The position numbers and the translations under genes were made by a program. From NCBI GenBank assembly GCA_944470555.2, contig OX104134.1, positions 114,012,701 through 114,076,700 on the forward strand: a stretch of 64,000 nt of DNA, read 5' to 3'. The notes below the pieces were generated by a model that searched no databases, had not been told where the DNA came from, and saw only the letters and a program-made list of their open reading frames with translations. This document shows positions 1 through 11,399 of the stretch, one piece after another; the stretch's first letter is position 1, and every line of letters begins with the position of its first letter. This stretch comes from Heterobilharzia americana (Eukaryota; Platyhelminthes; Trematoda; Strigeidida; Schistosomatidae).

Positions 1-1690
1 GTAAGCTACGCTAAGCAGTTTAAAACAATGATGATTCACAAATGAGTGTTTTAACATGACTTACTGCGCTACATGGTGGAATCACGTGTCGATTTTGAGG
101 CGTTATGCTAGCTGAATTGGGATAAGTACATGACTGATGCTGATTGTTGATTTCAGATATATATGGGGAAGTGGGCTTCCCCCTTAGGGTTAACCAGACA
201 ATCGATGTTGACGGTTGGGGAATCCATCCATATGATTGAACTCAAAATCGATTGCAGTGGTTTAGATGCATCTACAAATTATCTTCATCTTAGTCATTAT
301 GTTTCCTGGCTTTGAACGGACTCTCATGATAATATTTCTTTTTCGCAGTCTTTTATCTTTGTGCTTTGCATCATGATTTGCTAATGCAAGATATGTCAAC
401 TTGGAACATGACACAGCAGTGTAAAGTTCTGTGTTGATACTGACTAACTGCGACATCAAACGATGAAGTTTTTGGCTACAGGAAGCCTTGAACCTGAATA
501 GTCATTGACAGGTAATGAATCATCGTTTCACATTATTCGTAACTCGACACAAAAACTGTCACACTAGTACAACTTCCTTATTAATTTCGTAACTTCGGAC
601 ATTTTTTTATACTTTCATATAGCTTTACTCTCATATAACTTTTATTTGCCTCAGTATCTCTTTCCTATTCGCTTCCACTCTGAGTGCTTCCTTTAGGTGC
701 GACAACTTTGATCGACACTTCTGGGTAAAGTGAGAAACTGGCTTATCCGCTCTGGATGTTTCATCATCAAGCTTGATGAAGTGACTAGCACCGACTCAAT
801 AAATACGTGAGAAGAATATGATGAATATTTAGTCAGTATTGTTGTTTACCCATAATTCCACTTCTCATATCAGGAAAACCTAACCTTAAACAGATTTCAA
901 TTCTTTGTGAAGTTAAGACAAATGATATTTTAGTTTAGTAAAAATCAGAACAAAGCGTTGAAATATGCTACTGAAAGATATGTATAGTCAGAAACCATAC
1001 ACGCTGATCTGCAGATTTTGGTAGTCAGACCACAGTGATCTGAACATCGAACGGAAGTTTTGCTTATTTAAGGTCAAGTTTATCAGCAGTGTACCCGGGC
1101 AAGTTCAACTCAGAGTCGAATTATTTAAACCAACTGAATCTGGCTAGCTAACTGACATGGACCGGTACACCTTTAATAGGATGGAAAAGTTGAAAATAAT
1201 TTACAAATTGCGCAGTCCATGCTGATATTTCGCATAGCTGAGTAGTTTTTCAGCTGCCCAACTGTGATGTAAACAGAAAGAGCGTTAAAAGCCATCCATC
1301 CAGAATCACAAAGTGTGATTGCTGATACGAAAGTGTCATTAACTATAGGCTCTAAACGAGCGAAACGGCTGTCCCGTGCTTAGATCACTTTGACCGGGCT
1401 AGAGAAAGCTACAGATCAGTCTGAGTGGTTTTCAACTAGTATATTTCGATTGTTTATGACATTTTTGTATCACACATCACACCTTGTGATATCGGTTGAA
1501 TGGATTCCAACAGATACTGTTTACACCACAGTTTGGCAGTTGGAAAACCAATCGGCTATGGGGAATGTCAACGTGGACCATGCAATTTGCAAATCACTTG
1601 TAAACTCATCGTCTTATAGGAAAAGAAATGGTAAAGCAAATAATGAAATTCGGTATGACGATTGGTATAAAGATAATGTATGGATAGATC
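1..1690. other. Mostly unassigned non-coding DNA with one weak candidate exon
   Basis: No recognisable domain or repeat. On the minus strand, 262-490 is open after a possible acceptor (ATTCAG) and encodes a basic stretch containing KHKDKRLRKRN. It could be a downstream exon of the minus-strand WDR3 gene, whose family has a lysine-rich segment after the first propeller, but alignment is poor and no firm donor was found. The remainder is probably intron or intergenic. Confidence 0.25.
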
Positions 1691-2140
1691 TGCGCCAGTT
1701 GAGTCAGTTCTGAGCTACACCATCTGAATTCTTCAGTCACCAACTTCGACTGTCATGAGGACATCATTCTAGAAGGCTACAATCCCGTCAAATGGAATGA
1801 TGTCACGTCTTAGTCTGGCCATATATTAACTTTTTCGAGTCTAAAGCTACTTCAGTTAACATTGTGTGTCTGGACAGACGGTGACTAAGTAAGCATAAAA
1901 TATTTCCTAAATACTTGTTTTGATATACCAACTGACTCGTATCTTTTGCCCAAAACTCTATGTTGCTAAAGTGGTGGTTCCATGACACGCAACCAATGTA
2001 ACGAAGGCAACGGTGGTCAAACACCCGAAAAATTTTCATTTCCTCCATCTTTAGTGGCAAATATTCACAGCAATGGGGTAGGACAGGAAGAATTCCTGCC
2101 CAATACATCTAGACATCACCCTGGTGGCAGAAATGGAGTA
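1690..2140 (-). repeat. Degenerate 3' fragment of an RTE-like non-LTR retrotransposon (family F)
   Basis: The minus strand reads remnants of the reverse-transcriptase C-terminal tail, with FDHRCLRYIG and a later GQTKTWH block. The same blocks occur in other fragments of this family in the window (5.8 kb and 55.1 kb). Many stops and frame changes; no functional product. It lies 3' of the last WDR3 exon that could be read. Confidence 0.6.
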
Positions 2141-5100
2141 GGTTGAGCAAACGCCAAGTGAGCATTTTGTATCTGGCCACTGACTGACCAGGACTGACTA
2201 TACTTCTCAGTCAAGTGAATTGATTAATGCATTCAACTATTTTACTCTCTATTCTCAGACCAGGTAGTAACGCAGACCAGTTCTGAAGCAACGGTTTGCG
2301 TTCGGGTGGTCAGAAACGCAGAAAGCATTCGCGAATGGTTGCTAAAGGTATCCAGAAGAATCCGCATCTTTTCAGAGTCTTCGTCACAAAGGACTAAATT
2401 ATATGTGTTCTAGATCTACTAACGAATCTTGTTACGAAGTCAATCTCTGTAAAATCAAACGAGGAGGGAGACCTTCATTGGCACACCTATGACAAAGGTA
2501 AGTAAAAATGAAGACAGCTAATACCTTGACCGTCACTACTGCATTAAGATATCCCATCCAATATGTTACCACGACCTCTAACAAGCCCACAGGTGTTTTA
2601 ATACAAAGCCGTTGGTAGAGTGATGAGCTTACTGGGTACCTTTTTCAATGAACGGAGTCCAATGAAGACTTCCGGTCATGAAATATAACCAGTGTCTGGC
2701 TACGCATCTGTTTCAATTTGTAGTATTTGCATTTCGGAACGTATTTCCGTCAACTTGTTTTTACAACATTATTTTGGCCGTTATAAGAGTCAACACACTT
2801 AAACCAATGACAAAGGAATACTATTACTGGAACTTCAGGAGATATCCGCTGCAGATGTCGGTTATCTCAAGTGATATCCTAAAAAACTACGTGCAAACCT
2901 AACTTTTTTGATGAATTACATACTGGATCCACATAATTAATACGCCAGACTCGCAAGTTTTGGTCATTAGATCCACTGACAAGTAGTTCATCTTGATGCG
3001 TGAGTGCAAAATCCCATACGGGTCCCGGGTGTCCTGTCAATGTAGCAAAGCAATGTTGAGCTTTTAAGTCCCAGAATTTGATAAAGCTGTCTTGTGCACT
3101 GAAAATAAAACAGAAAATAAATTATGTTGTAAAACATCATAGTATGCAAGTTACAAGATGAACATGAAATGATACTGAAAGGAGCATAAAACACTAACAA
3201 CGTTAATATAATTTTGATAATCATCTTATAAGTTGATATACAATAGAAGTTGATCCAAAAGTATACCATTACTGACTTATCAAACCTCATGATCACAGAG
3301 TAAGTATACCTGGTACAAAGAAGGTAAAGAATACAGTAACGAAAAGGTCGGGAAAATATAAATTCGCCTACATACTCCGAATATTTAAGTTTTCAATTCT
3401 AACAGCTGTCGAAACGTGTCATCACTTGTAATAGTCAGGTACAAATTCGGAATTTCAAAATTAATACCTATAACGGACCCTAATGAAAATATACGGCAGC
3501 TATCAACGTAGAACCTACCTAGGCGCTGCAGTGACGGATCAAACATTTTCAAAATCGTGGATAGTTTTGAAACCGATAAGTTATCACACAATGTGTGGAA
3601 TCATTACTGAATGAAAAGCTTGTAGGAATATGGACAACAAATAGTGTCCGGGACATAATCCAGTAAATAATACTGTTTCACTGACACACCTATGAAACAG
3701 ACTAAAATGGAATTAAAATTCACCACAGTGCCCAAGTTTTACTCCCATATTAATGCATGAAGGGCTATTTGAACAACCCCATCGTTAAATAAAAACATAC
3801 ACTGCCAATAGGTATAGCCTTTTGCTGGCGAACGTTTAGTCAGTCGTGCGTAAACACATGAGCTAGATGCAGACGGTGGTCAGAAGTTATACAAGGGTTT
3901 TGATAAAAGTGAAAATCCCCAGTAATTTATTCAAAACATAGACTTCATACAGGTGATACGTCGGCTGCGACAAGGTTAGGTAGGCACTTTGAAATCTCCA
4001 TAGTAAAATTTCGCACCATTACTTGCGTGAAATATCGTTGAAACACCCAAAACAAAGCAAGTAGCAGTATGAAGAAACCATACTACAACCATAGTGGATG
4101 AGAGTTCTAACGACTTATCGAGAAATGGGGTGGTGTGTGTTAAATTAGGCTAATTTCCTAACACCGTAAGGATATTAGCCTAATATGAAAGTATCAGGTG
4201 TAAAAAACTTCATTGTGATCATTTCTGATCTTCGTCTGTGAAACATAACCACTCTTGACTGAGGATCCCATAAGACCGCATGTTCAACTACTGTTATCTT
4301 TAAAGGATTGCATATATTGGGTGCATGCATCGTGTAAGTAACTTCCAGATGAGTAGGTATCTGCAAGATAGTCATCATCATCCAATGATAATTAACCTCG
4401 AAAAAGGCTAATAAAGGCTTCAAAGTGTACTACAAATATTATCATGGCGGATGCAATACTGTTCATGTTGTCAGGCTTTGAACTAGACGGAAGAAGTGAG
4501 ATAACCAGTGTACAAACATGCTACAATAAGACTAAAACAGTTGTTTTTGGATAGCATCTGCTGCTGCACTAAGACTCTCCTTGTACAGGGTCCCAGAAAA
4601 TAAGCAACTTACTGGCTCGAGGCAGCACCAGATACGACTCAGACTAAACCAGGTATAATGATGCTGCAGCTCCCTTGCTTTTTCTGTCACAGACAAGTGA
4701 AACGAACGTAATGGTCACTTTTTTCAAAATTCAGGTCTCTGGACAACTTCAGGAGTATGCATGGTATCAAAAGTCCATACCGCATTTGATCTTTCGTTAT
4801 TCTACAGCCTGTGTGCAACAATAATTTGGAATCAGGATTTCTGAATTTTTTACAAGTGGAATCAATGCAGTGATAAGTCATGCACATCGGTTTTCATCTA
4901 CAAACTTTGTATGGACACGCCTTTAAAGTGGATGAAGTGAGTGACTACCAAAAGAAATTATAAATGCAAAGTTGCGTGAAAACATTTCATAACAGTTATC
5001 TCTGCCCAATTTTGACTAAGATATTCGTACCGACAAACAAGTTCGTAACCATATCCAGATCCCTGCACTAGATCACAAGCTACACCTGTTGTGACAGTAC

Positions 5101-8100
5101 CTAGCTGCCTGGACCTCTGTAGGTGCGATAAGGTTATAACCGGTGACCTAAGCGTTGAAAGTCAGTAAACAGTAAACATTAAAAACGTAGGTTATCACCG
5201 CAGATCGCCTCCGTGTGCTTGAACCGATGCACTTCAGTGCAAAGTTCGATGATGATGTCTGTTCGTTTGGAGTTCATGATGAGCTTTGTGGGTAAGTGTC
5301 AATCTTCTTTCAATTCTTGTTTGTTAAGGTGGTCAGGAGTATCCGATTCAAGTCAAATTTAGTTCAATAACTTAGGTCCCAGATCTTAAAATATAGGACT
5401 AATGACTCAGATATAATATGGCTATTCCCATTTCCAAACTGTCTTTAGGCTTTACACAAGAAGTATCGATCATGTAATAGCATACAGATATCCCGGTACA
5501 CTGAATTCGCAACAAGCGTATACAGACAGGCAAAATCAACGTAGAACCTCACACACAAGTGCATCGCTCCGACTTCACACATTCCATAGCAGCACATAAA
5601 AAACAAGTGGATGGGAAGAGTAACAACAAAATAGACAAAAGTGCATGAAAGGAGAAAAAATTTTAAAAATAGGTCAGTGAAAATATTGAAGCTTTAGAAG
5701 ACGTCAAAGAGTGAATACATCTGCTCCATTGGGACCGGTTTTCAGCCATGTCACTAACAGTTCTCAAACACTGATTCCCACCGTCTCGGGGCTGCATGTG
5801 GATAGACTAAACTTTCCTACACGGCTCAGACCAAGACAAAAACGTTATGCACTAATGCCATGTCTTGGTTTGGCCACCCTTAATCTCTGCCCAATCAAAT
5901 CCAATTTCGGTTAGCATTGCATGTCGAAGTAAGCGGTGACTCCGCATGTGCAACACATACCCAAGCCATGTCAGTCTATTAGGATCCACAAATTCGTCAA
6001 CTGACTTACTTAGCTGGTACCCTACATCTAACATTGATATGACTCACCCGTTGAGCAATGCTACGAATTCACATATGATCGAAGACCTAGATCTCATCAA
6101 TCTCACCTTTTTTCAGCCTCCAAGTCTCAAAGCCATATAACAGTACAGAAAAACTGCAGCGCAGTACAGTCATCGTTTAATATACAGTCGAATAGCTCAC
6201 TGGCTTTAGAGACTATATAGATCAGAGTAAGTCAGGACAGCCTTCTAATCCGAGCTCAGAATTCGCCAAAAAAGCTGATTCAAACCAAGCAATACTTCCC
6301 GTCAAATAACTCCATATCCTTAAACTAAGAGTAACTACAGAATAGTCCTCAACCATCAATATTACACTTGACAGAAGAAAAACCAATGCCACCTTAACAT
6401 ACTCAAATTTATGCTGAAGACATCCAGATAATTCCGCATTTTGTCAGTGCCTTTCCCTAATAAGACAATGTCATCTGCGTACTCCAAGTCAACCACCTAC
6501 TCTTCATGGAGTAAACCAATACCGGTAAAGTTGCTGGCGCCAGGGGTCCTGTCCATTAGCACGTCTACGGCAAAGTCAAACAGCAGTGCTGACACAGACT
6601 GTCATTCCTAAACACGTTAACTCTCCATAAGCCATCATACGACTGCATCAGTTCGAGTGGGCAACTTTGATTAGCATTGCATACTTACTCAGTACCACCT
6701 TCACAGTCAGACTACTACAACACCCCGTCAGTCGACAGAGTTGAATGTTACCTGTTCCAGAACCTGTAGGAGAATGAACGTCTGATCGATGCACTCTTAT
6801 CCGGGACTGGAATCTGCTTGGTTTTCTCGAGTTTCAGTCAAACGTCATATAACTATTGGCGCTCGGATTTTAGAAATTATGCTAGGACGATTGATCACCC
6901 TATGGTTTTCACAAAAGACAATTATTAAACAATTCGGGGCTGAAGCAACTGATTACACTTATGGAACTGGACACACGACTTTCAGTCAGCCTCGCACGCC
7001 GGGGTCTGAACAACCATATAGTTATTTCTTTTTGTATCCAGAAAGCGACTCACGTTCAAGTGTACACACCTATACAGGATCTCTACGTTACAATAATATC
7101 TGCAACCTTACTTCCAGATGATGAACTGAAGGAACTGATCTTGTAAGTCAAATCTTTTAGGTTATCATGCAATAAGCAAAGGCCGTAAATCTAACCACGA
7201 ACGTTCTTCCTGGAATATCAGATGAGTATGTCAAAAGTAAAAGCTAAAAAGTTGTTGGTAATAGATGAAGTCTTTCGTTGTAGCGCGAGAAAACATTATT
7301 TGTTGACATCACAATTGTACACCATTGTATATGTCTTAATATGATCACAGCGTATCTAGCTATATCATACTCGGCGATCAACTTCTTGCAGGACGTCTGT
7401 ATCAACTATGGTCTGGATGTTTATAACGCATCAGCGTTCTTCAGTATAAAAAATTCGAAGAACGGCTAGTGACTTTTCAGCCCCGCATATGTATTACTCG
7501 GATACACAAAACGTAACAGCCAAAAAGAAAGTAAAGGTATGTGAGGGAATGAAGTATCATACATAAGAATTGTCTACACCATCTTGAAAACCTATTAGGA
7601 ATATTGAATATTCCTTTCTTTTATTTTGGTTACCCTTTTAGATTTAAAATGCATTCGCTAGAAGATGGCTCATTCTGAAGATAGTGCTGATAGTAGTATT
7701 TTAAAGGCAATGAAAGCCCGACAAAACCACCCAGTTCCGAGAAGGTAGCACAACCAGGAATAAACAAAAAACCCTGCAACTCAGATAATGATCACAAAAA
7801 CAAAGCAAGCAAAGACAACGATGTGGTGTGGTTTCATTGCAAAAGCAAACACAATTCAGTAAATATGCCGAAAACTAAAATAAAGACATATACACTTGCA
7901 GTAGCGAACCTTAAGCCTACTGAAACGTGTGTATTTGGAAATCTCGAAAGCGAAACGAAGGCTTACCTTGATATAAGGATATGTCTTACAAGTAATATCA
8001 TTAAGCGAGTGATAATTCCATGATGTCCTTTCATCCTAGTACCAGAACCAGAAACGACGTCAAAACATTAATTTCTGAATCCTACAAAGTAATCGAAAAA

Positions 8101-8531
8101 GCAACACTTCGTACCGCAGCACAAACAAGAAGATCACTCTGAAGATCCATCGATGTGACCCTTGTACGACCAGCACGAAAATGAACTTCGACGTCACCAG
8201 TTTTCATATTAACAATATTTACAAGACCATCAGCATAGCCCACAGCAACTCTTGAGTCGACATCAGAAGTCCCAGATGCCTTAACACACGTGATAGGAGA
8301 ACATCCCGACTCTCTAGAGAAGATGTGAACCTGAAAATAAAAATTTGTTATGCCTACTTTTTCTGAAGTTCTGAGTTTCCATACAACAGCTAATTCACCT
8401 GTGCCACACAGGCAGTAATCCCCAAACTTGTGACCTCTGTCAGATATGTAGCTCACTTTCGAAGAATCACTTGCGATTATTCCATAAGTTGCACGCGGTT
8501 TATATCTCTGGTATGTATGTGTAACCTTCAT
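2141..8531 (-). CDS. WDR3: WDR3/UTP12 homologue, gene model (partial, 5' four exons)
   Basis: A minus-strand WD-repeat gene. Exons read: 8358-8531 (start codon 8531-8529), 8108-8330, about 4175-4290, and 2924-3098. The N-terminus aligns without gaps to the family over its first 21 residues (RATYGIIAS against the vertebrate SAVFGVIGS). Successive WD units follow in the order expected for the first propeller of WDR3. Family members are ~940 residues, so this is only the first quarter. Downstream exons were not recognised to the left; they may lie outside the window. Role known for the family: UTP-B subcomplex of the SSU processome in the nucleolus. Two large introns hold repeats. The left limit given here is arbitrary. 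Confidence 0.7.
2924..3098 (-). CDS. WDR3: WDR3/UTP12 homologue, exon 4 (WD repeat)
   Basis: The minus strand reads a WD40 unit: AQDSFIKFWDLKAQHCF, then TGHPGPVWDFAL and LLVSGSNDQNLRVW. This matches the WDR3 repeat with WWDLDTQHCFKT and the following LRVWDI. The acceptor is a pyrimidine run ending in CAG; the donor is CCA|GTATGT. The exon starts after two borrowed bases and ends in phase 0. WDR3 (yeast Utp12/Dip2) is a nucleolar SSU-processome protein needed for 18S rRNA maturation. Splice sites were read by eye. Confidence 0.8.
3099..4174. other. WDR3 intron 3, no feature recognised
   Basis: Non-coding sequence between the WD exons at 2924-3098 and about 4175-4290. Short minus-strand open frames at 2988-3296 and 3385-3591 have no recognisable homology and are not supported as genes. 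Confidence 0.4.
4175..4290 (-). CDS. WDR3: WDR3/UTP12 homologue, probable exon 3 (WD repeat, donor unclear)
   Basis: The minus strand encodes EHAVLWDPQSRVVMF followed by MITMKFFTPDTFIL. This fits the WDR3 segment DIIVWD...GHKDAIT...LFLREKNLLV. It supplies the WD unit missing between exon 2 and the exon at 2924-3098. Phase agrees with exon 2 if that exon ends at 8108. The acceptor is probably ATAACAG. Frame TAA follows at once and no GT donor is in reach, so either the true donor is unusual or the exon is damaged. Confidence 0.5.
5480..6790 (-). repeat. Degenerate RTE-like non-LTR fragment (family F), 3' UTR to RT core
   Basis: Minus strand. The 3' UTR-like sequence lies at about 5.5-5.7 kb, then the C-terminal tail (RLLRHAMLTEIG, GGQTKTWH at 5852-5960). 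The RT catalytic block LEYADDIVLLG lies at about 6.44-6.51 kb, and a remnant of the preceding RT block at 6.66-6.78 kb. Same order as the plus-strand copy at 53.6-55.5 kb. Heavily frameshifted; the ends are approximate. Confidence 0.65.
7042..7142 (+). other. Candidate exon on the strand opposite WDR3
   Basis: A plus-strand open segment bounded by a pyrimidine-rich acceptor (TTTTTGTATCCAG) and a strong donor (GTAAGT). It encodes HVQVYTPIQDLYVTIIS and then PDDELKEL. The VYxPIxxLY pattern faintly recalls the N-terminal longin-type domain of coatomer delta, but no neighbouring exon of such a gene was found. It may be a chance open segment. Confidence 0.2.
8108..8330 (-). CDS. WDR3: WDR3/UTP12 homologue, exon 2
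   Basis: Minus strand. Encodes SRVAVGYADGLVNIVNMKTG, a WD unit equal to the family segment LAVGYEDGSIRIFSLLSG, then RVTSMDLQSDLLVCAA. It follows exon 1 after a 27-bp intron (8331-8357). The 3' boundary is either 8115 (GTACGA donor, phase 0) or 8108 (GTGTTG donor, phase 1). The second gives the phase needed by the exon at 4290 and an ungapped family alignment. Confidence 0.7.
8331..8357 (-). other. 27-bp micro-intron in WDR3
   Basis: Minus strand GTAGGC...TTTTCAG. It is a multiple of three without a stop, so it can also be read through, adding nine residues (VGITNFYFQ). The family alignment is continuous only when it is removed (TSEK joined to VHIF). It has a canonical GT, a pyrimidine tract and AG. 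Inferred from sequence only. Confidence 0.6.
8358..8531 (-). CDS. WDR3: WDR3/UTP12 homologue, exon 1 with start codon
   Basis: Minus strand, 58 codons from ATG at 8531-8529 to the micro-intron. The start is chosen because the ungapped N-terminal alignment to vertebrate WDR3 begins exactly there (MKVTHTYQRY against MGLTKQYLRY). An upstream in-frame ATG at 8582 would add 17 unaligned residues. The sequence LAVVWKLRTSEK corresponds to the first WD strand VFIWDLRKGEK. Confidence 0.75.
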
Positions 8532-8800
8532 GGGTAGCGTTAACGTCAGAAATACCCTCCAAACACAACCTACCATCTTCAAACCTCAAACTTCGTGCTG
8601 TAGAATTAGTGAACGGCGGTTCTTTGGGTTCTACGTCTATCTTATTGGAATACGTTCTGAGGTTGGAATGGTCACGATTATCTTCCTGGTTCTGAAAAAC
8701 CTGAAAGGATACAGACATGATCAATTAATTAATCTGGTCTCAAGTTAGTATTACTGGATCTGATCTGGGGAAAGCTTCTCGGGTATAGCCCATCGGTACC

Positions 8801-9378
8801 TTAGGACTCGAGGTATGCGTCTAGCCTCCTTTTAAAAGTATCAAGGGATGGGGCTGTAACAACTGCTGAAGGGAGGGAATTCCACAGTTTACAGACTCTA
8901 ACTTCAAATGAGTTAGCACGGATCTTTGTACGTGCTCTCTCATGCTCTATTTTTAACGGGTGACCCCTCAAGTCGCGTTTCCGACTGAAGCTTAGAAAGG
9001 GTCTGTTGGGGTGGAGGGGATTAGGAGCGACGTGATACATCATGATCATATCCCCTCTGATACGCCGGCATTGTACTGGGCGCAGTTGGCTATGTCCTTT
9101 TTTAAGAATGGGGATATCATAAGCGAATTTTTTTCTAGATGAGGGCGAATGTGCAGAGCATACACTGTGGTGAAAAGAGAAGGAATTAGACACCCTAAAC
9201 TTCGCGAGAGAAACCCCAGGATTCCATAAGCCCTATTGGCTGCAAGGCGACAGTGGACTGATGCTCCTAGTGTATCATTTAGTGTAACTCCCAGATCTTG
9301 TTCCATGTTAGAGTGACAGATATTTATTTCACCCAGAGAGTAAGAACTGGGACTGCATTTATGTTTGTCGACCACCAT
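8801..9378 (-). pseudogene. CR1-like RT C-terminal region
   Basis: Two overlapping minus-strand frames (9046-9378 and 8801-9193) form one ancestral frame broken by a frameshift. They read RT thumb-region sequence (RLAANRAYGILGFLSRSLG) and then RRIRGDMIMMYHV and LWNSLPSAVV. This tail is typical of CR1/Jockey polyproteins. The stop lies near 8801 and the 3' UTR runs to about 8750. Confidence 0.7.
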
Positions 9379-9414
9379 AATTCGACACTTCTTCGAGTTG
9401 AGAGGAAGCAGGTT

Positions 9415-10383
9415 TTATATAGTCCAATTAAGGATTTTCGTAAAGTCCTCCTGGAAGACTGAAAAATCCTTTGGCTCTTGTATTTTTCTCCAAATCTTCA
9501 GATCATCGACACATAATAGTGAATGTGAATTAAAGACCCCTGGTGGGTCACTGATAGAAGCAAGAAACAGCAGTGGGCACAGTATAGAACCTTGAGGCAG
9601 ACCACTCAGCATCGGAAAACAATTAGATAAAGAGGAGTCAACCCCAAATGACTGCAGCTTGGCGTACAGATAACCTCTAAGCCAAATTAATAATTTTCCG
9701 CGTACACCCATGAGCTGGAGTTTCTTACAAAGGATGTCATGGTTTACCCTGCCAAAGGTCTTAGAAAAGCCAAGTAAACCGATGTGTATAGGATTTTTCT
9801 TCCCGACAGCTATTCCGAGCTATCAACAAGTTGGTGTTACATTGCCTTCCTGGCAGAAAGCCATGCTGACCGTCGTTTAGGATTGATTTCTGATGTAAGC
9901 GATCACGAAGTGAGTCATTTATGACTCTCTGCATGACCTTCGCGACTGAAGAGATCAGGGAGATTGGTCTGTAGTTGGAAACAGGTAGTTTGTTTCCACC
10001 TTTATAAATTGGGCCGACAGCCACCCGTTTCCAATCGGAGGATAACCTGCCTTCCAGAATAGAACATTTGAAGTGGTTTGTTAGTGGAGGCACAGAACTT
10101 CAGCACACTCTTTGAGTGCTCTTGGGTGAATCCCATCGATTCCTGGAGACTTATCCGGGTTCAGTTTCTTTAATATTTCTATAACTACAGAGGGTTTAGA
10201 CTCCATATGGCTTAGTCCCTCTGTGATACGGGTGTCCGACCTATGCGCGATTTTGCCTCCCAAATGACGGAAGTTGTTTTGGAATTCATGAGCTAGTAGT
10301 TTTGCAACCTCGTAGTTGGAATAGAGAATCTCCAAATTAATGGGATCCTGTAAACTAAGTGAACTGTTACTCTTCTGTTTCAT
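9415..10383 (-). pseudogene. CR1-like reverse transcriptase domain, broken
   Basis: Minus-strand RT blocks: LKKLNPDKSPGIDGIHPRAL (10.2 kb), NYRPISLISSVAKVMQR (9.97 kb), HGFLPGRQCNTNLL (9.86 kb), SGLPQGSILCPLLF (9.6 kb). The catalytic block reads LLCVDDLKIW, where CR1 elements normally have YADD. The aromatic residue is replaced by Cys and Ala by Val. Frameshifts occur near 9.75 and 10.09 kb. Inactive copy. Confidence 0.75.
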
Positions 10384-10434
10384 CAGCGAGTACAGTATTC
10401 CATGATTCTCCTCCAGGGTTCTGCAAAGTTGTGT

Positions 10435-11379
10435 CTAAAGGTTTGGTCTGTCATTTCCGATTCTTATTGCCCGTTTGTTACCGATATCGTTATAACTTAG
10501 CCAGCCAAAAGGGCCACTAGTGCACGTCCATAGATTCCAAGATGACCGTTTGCGCCGTGTTAGTTTGCGCGTGCTTGACTTAATCGGGGAGGAGTGGGAC
10601 TTGTTCATTCTTCTTGGGATCAGAAGAGTGTTGTCTCTTATTTTCTGGAGGATTATATTCTTCAACAGATCCCATCTAGCATCAACATCCAGTAGTTCAT
10701 CACAACTTAAGCAAGCGGGACCTTCTAGGCCTTGCCGAACCCTCTTGAAGTCAGTTCTCTTGCAATTCCTGACTAGTGGCTGATCGGGAACGGGTGGCTT
10801 AGATACAGAAATATTGAAGGAGATAACTGGACGATCATTCGGGCCAGGAGGGCAGAAAACATTCAAGTTGCTTACCCCAATGAACTGATTTGTGAAGATA
10901 TAATCTAGTCGGGATGCCTTACCGTAAAGCCCCCAGCGAGTACACTGGGAAACATGTTCCGTCGAGGAGTTTTCCAGTAACAATTCCCGAAAGTCTTTTA
11001 AAGCAGTAAATGGACTTTCTGTGGTAAGGAGTTGAGGAAAGTTAAAATCTCCCATAATCAGGACCTGTGGGAAGTTCAGTTCCACGGTTCCTCTAATGGA
11101 CTGTATTAACATTTTATTTAACATGGCATTAGCTACAGGAGGGCGGTATAAGACCCCAACTAAACACGGACCTCCGCAGCACTTAATGCTACACCAGAGG
11201 ATATCTTTACGGCCAATTCTATGAGATTGAATCACATGGACTTTCAAGAAGGGGCAGGTGTAAAGAGCAGCCCCACCTCCTGGACCCTCCGGTCCAGGTG
11301 ATTCATACCTTGTGATGTGAAAACTTTCGTCCACATTTCCATCCTTTCCATGTGACAGTGCACGCTTATCTTGTGGCAT
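10435..11379 (-). pseudogene. CR1-like APE endonuclease domain
   Basis: A 314-codon minus-strand frame. It shows GPGGGAALYT, VGVLYRPPVA, the VLIMGDFNFPQ catalytic block, RLDYIFTNQF, and NDRPVISFN in place of the usual S/N-D-H-x-x-I. The catalytic His is therefore Arg. The N-terminal part of a CR1 endonuclease is not recognisable upstream. The C-terminal third (after about residue 230) is linker leading into RT. Confidence 0.75.
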
Positions 11380-11399
11380 AATCTGATTTTATAACTGAG

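Larger units (their letters stand above)
4424..8107. other. WDR3 intron 2, repeat-bearing
   Basis: Large minus-strand intron between exon 2 (8108) and exon 3 (4290). It contains a family-F non-LTR fragment at 5.48-6.79 kb and otherwise unassigned AT-rich DNA. A plus-strand open segment at 7823-8023 and a broken lysine-rich frame at 7660-7820 have no recognised homology. Confidence 0.4.

Noticed and set aside
7823..8023. 66-codon lysine-rich plus-strand ORF as a gene
   Set aside because: No splice context, homology or continuing frame. It lies in a WDR3 intron; the upstream stretch 7660-7820 is in a different frame with stops.
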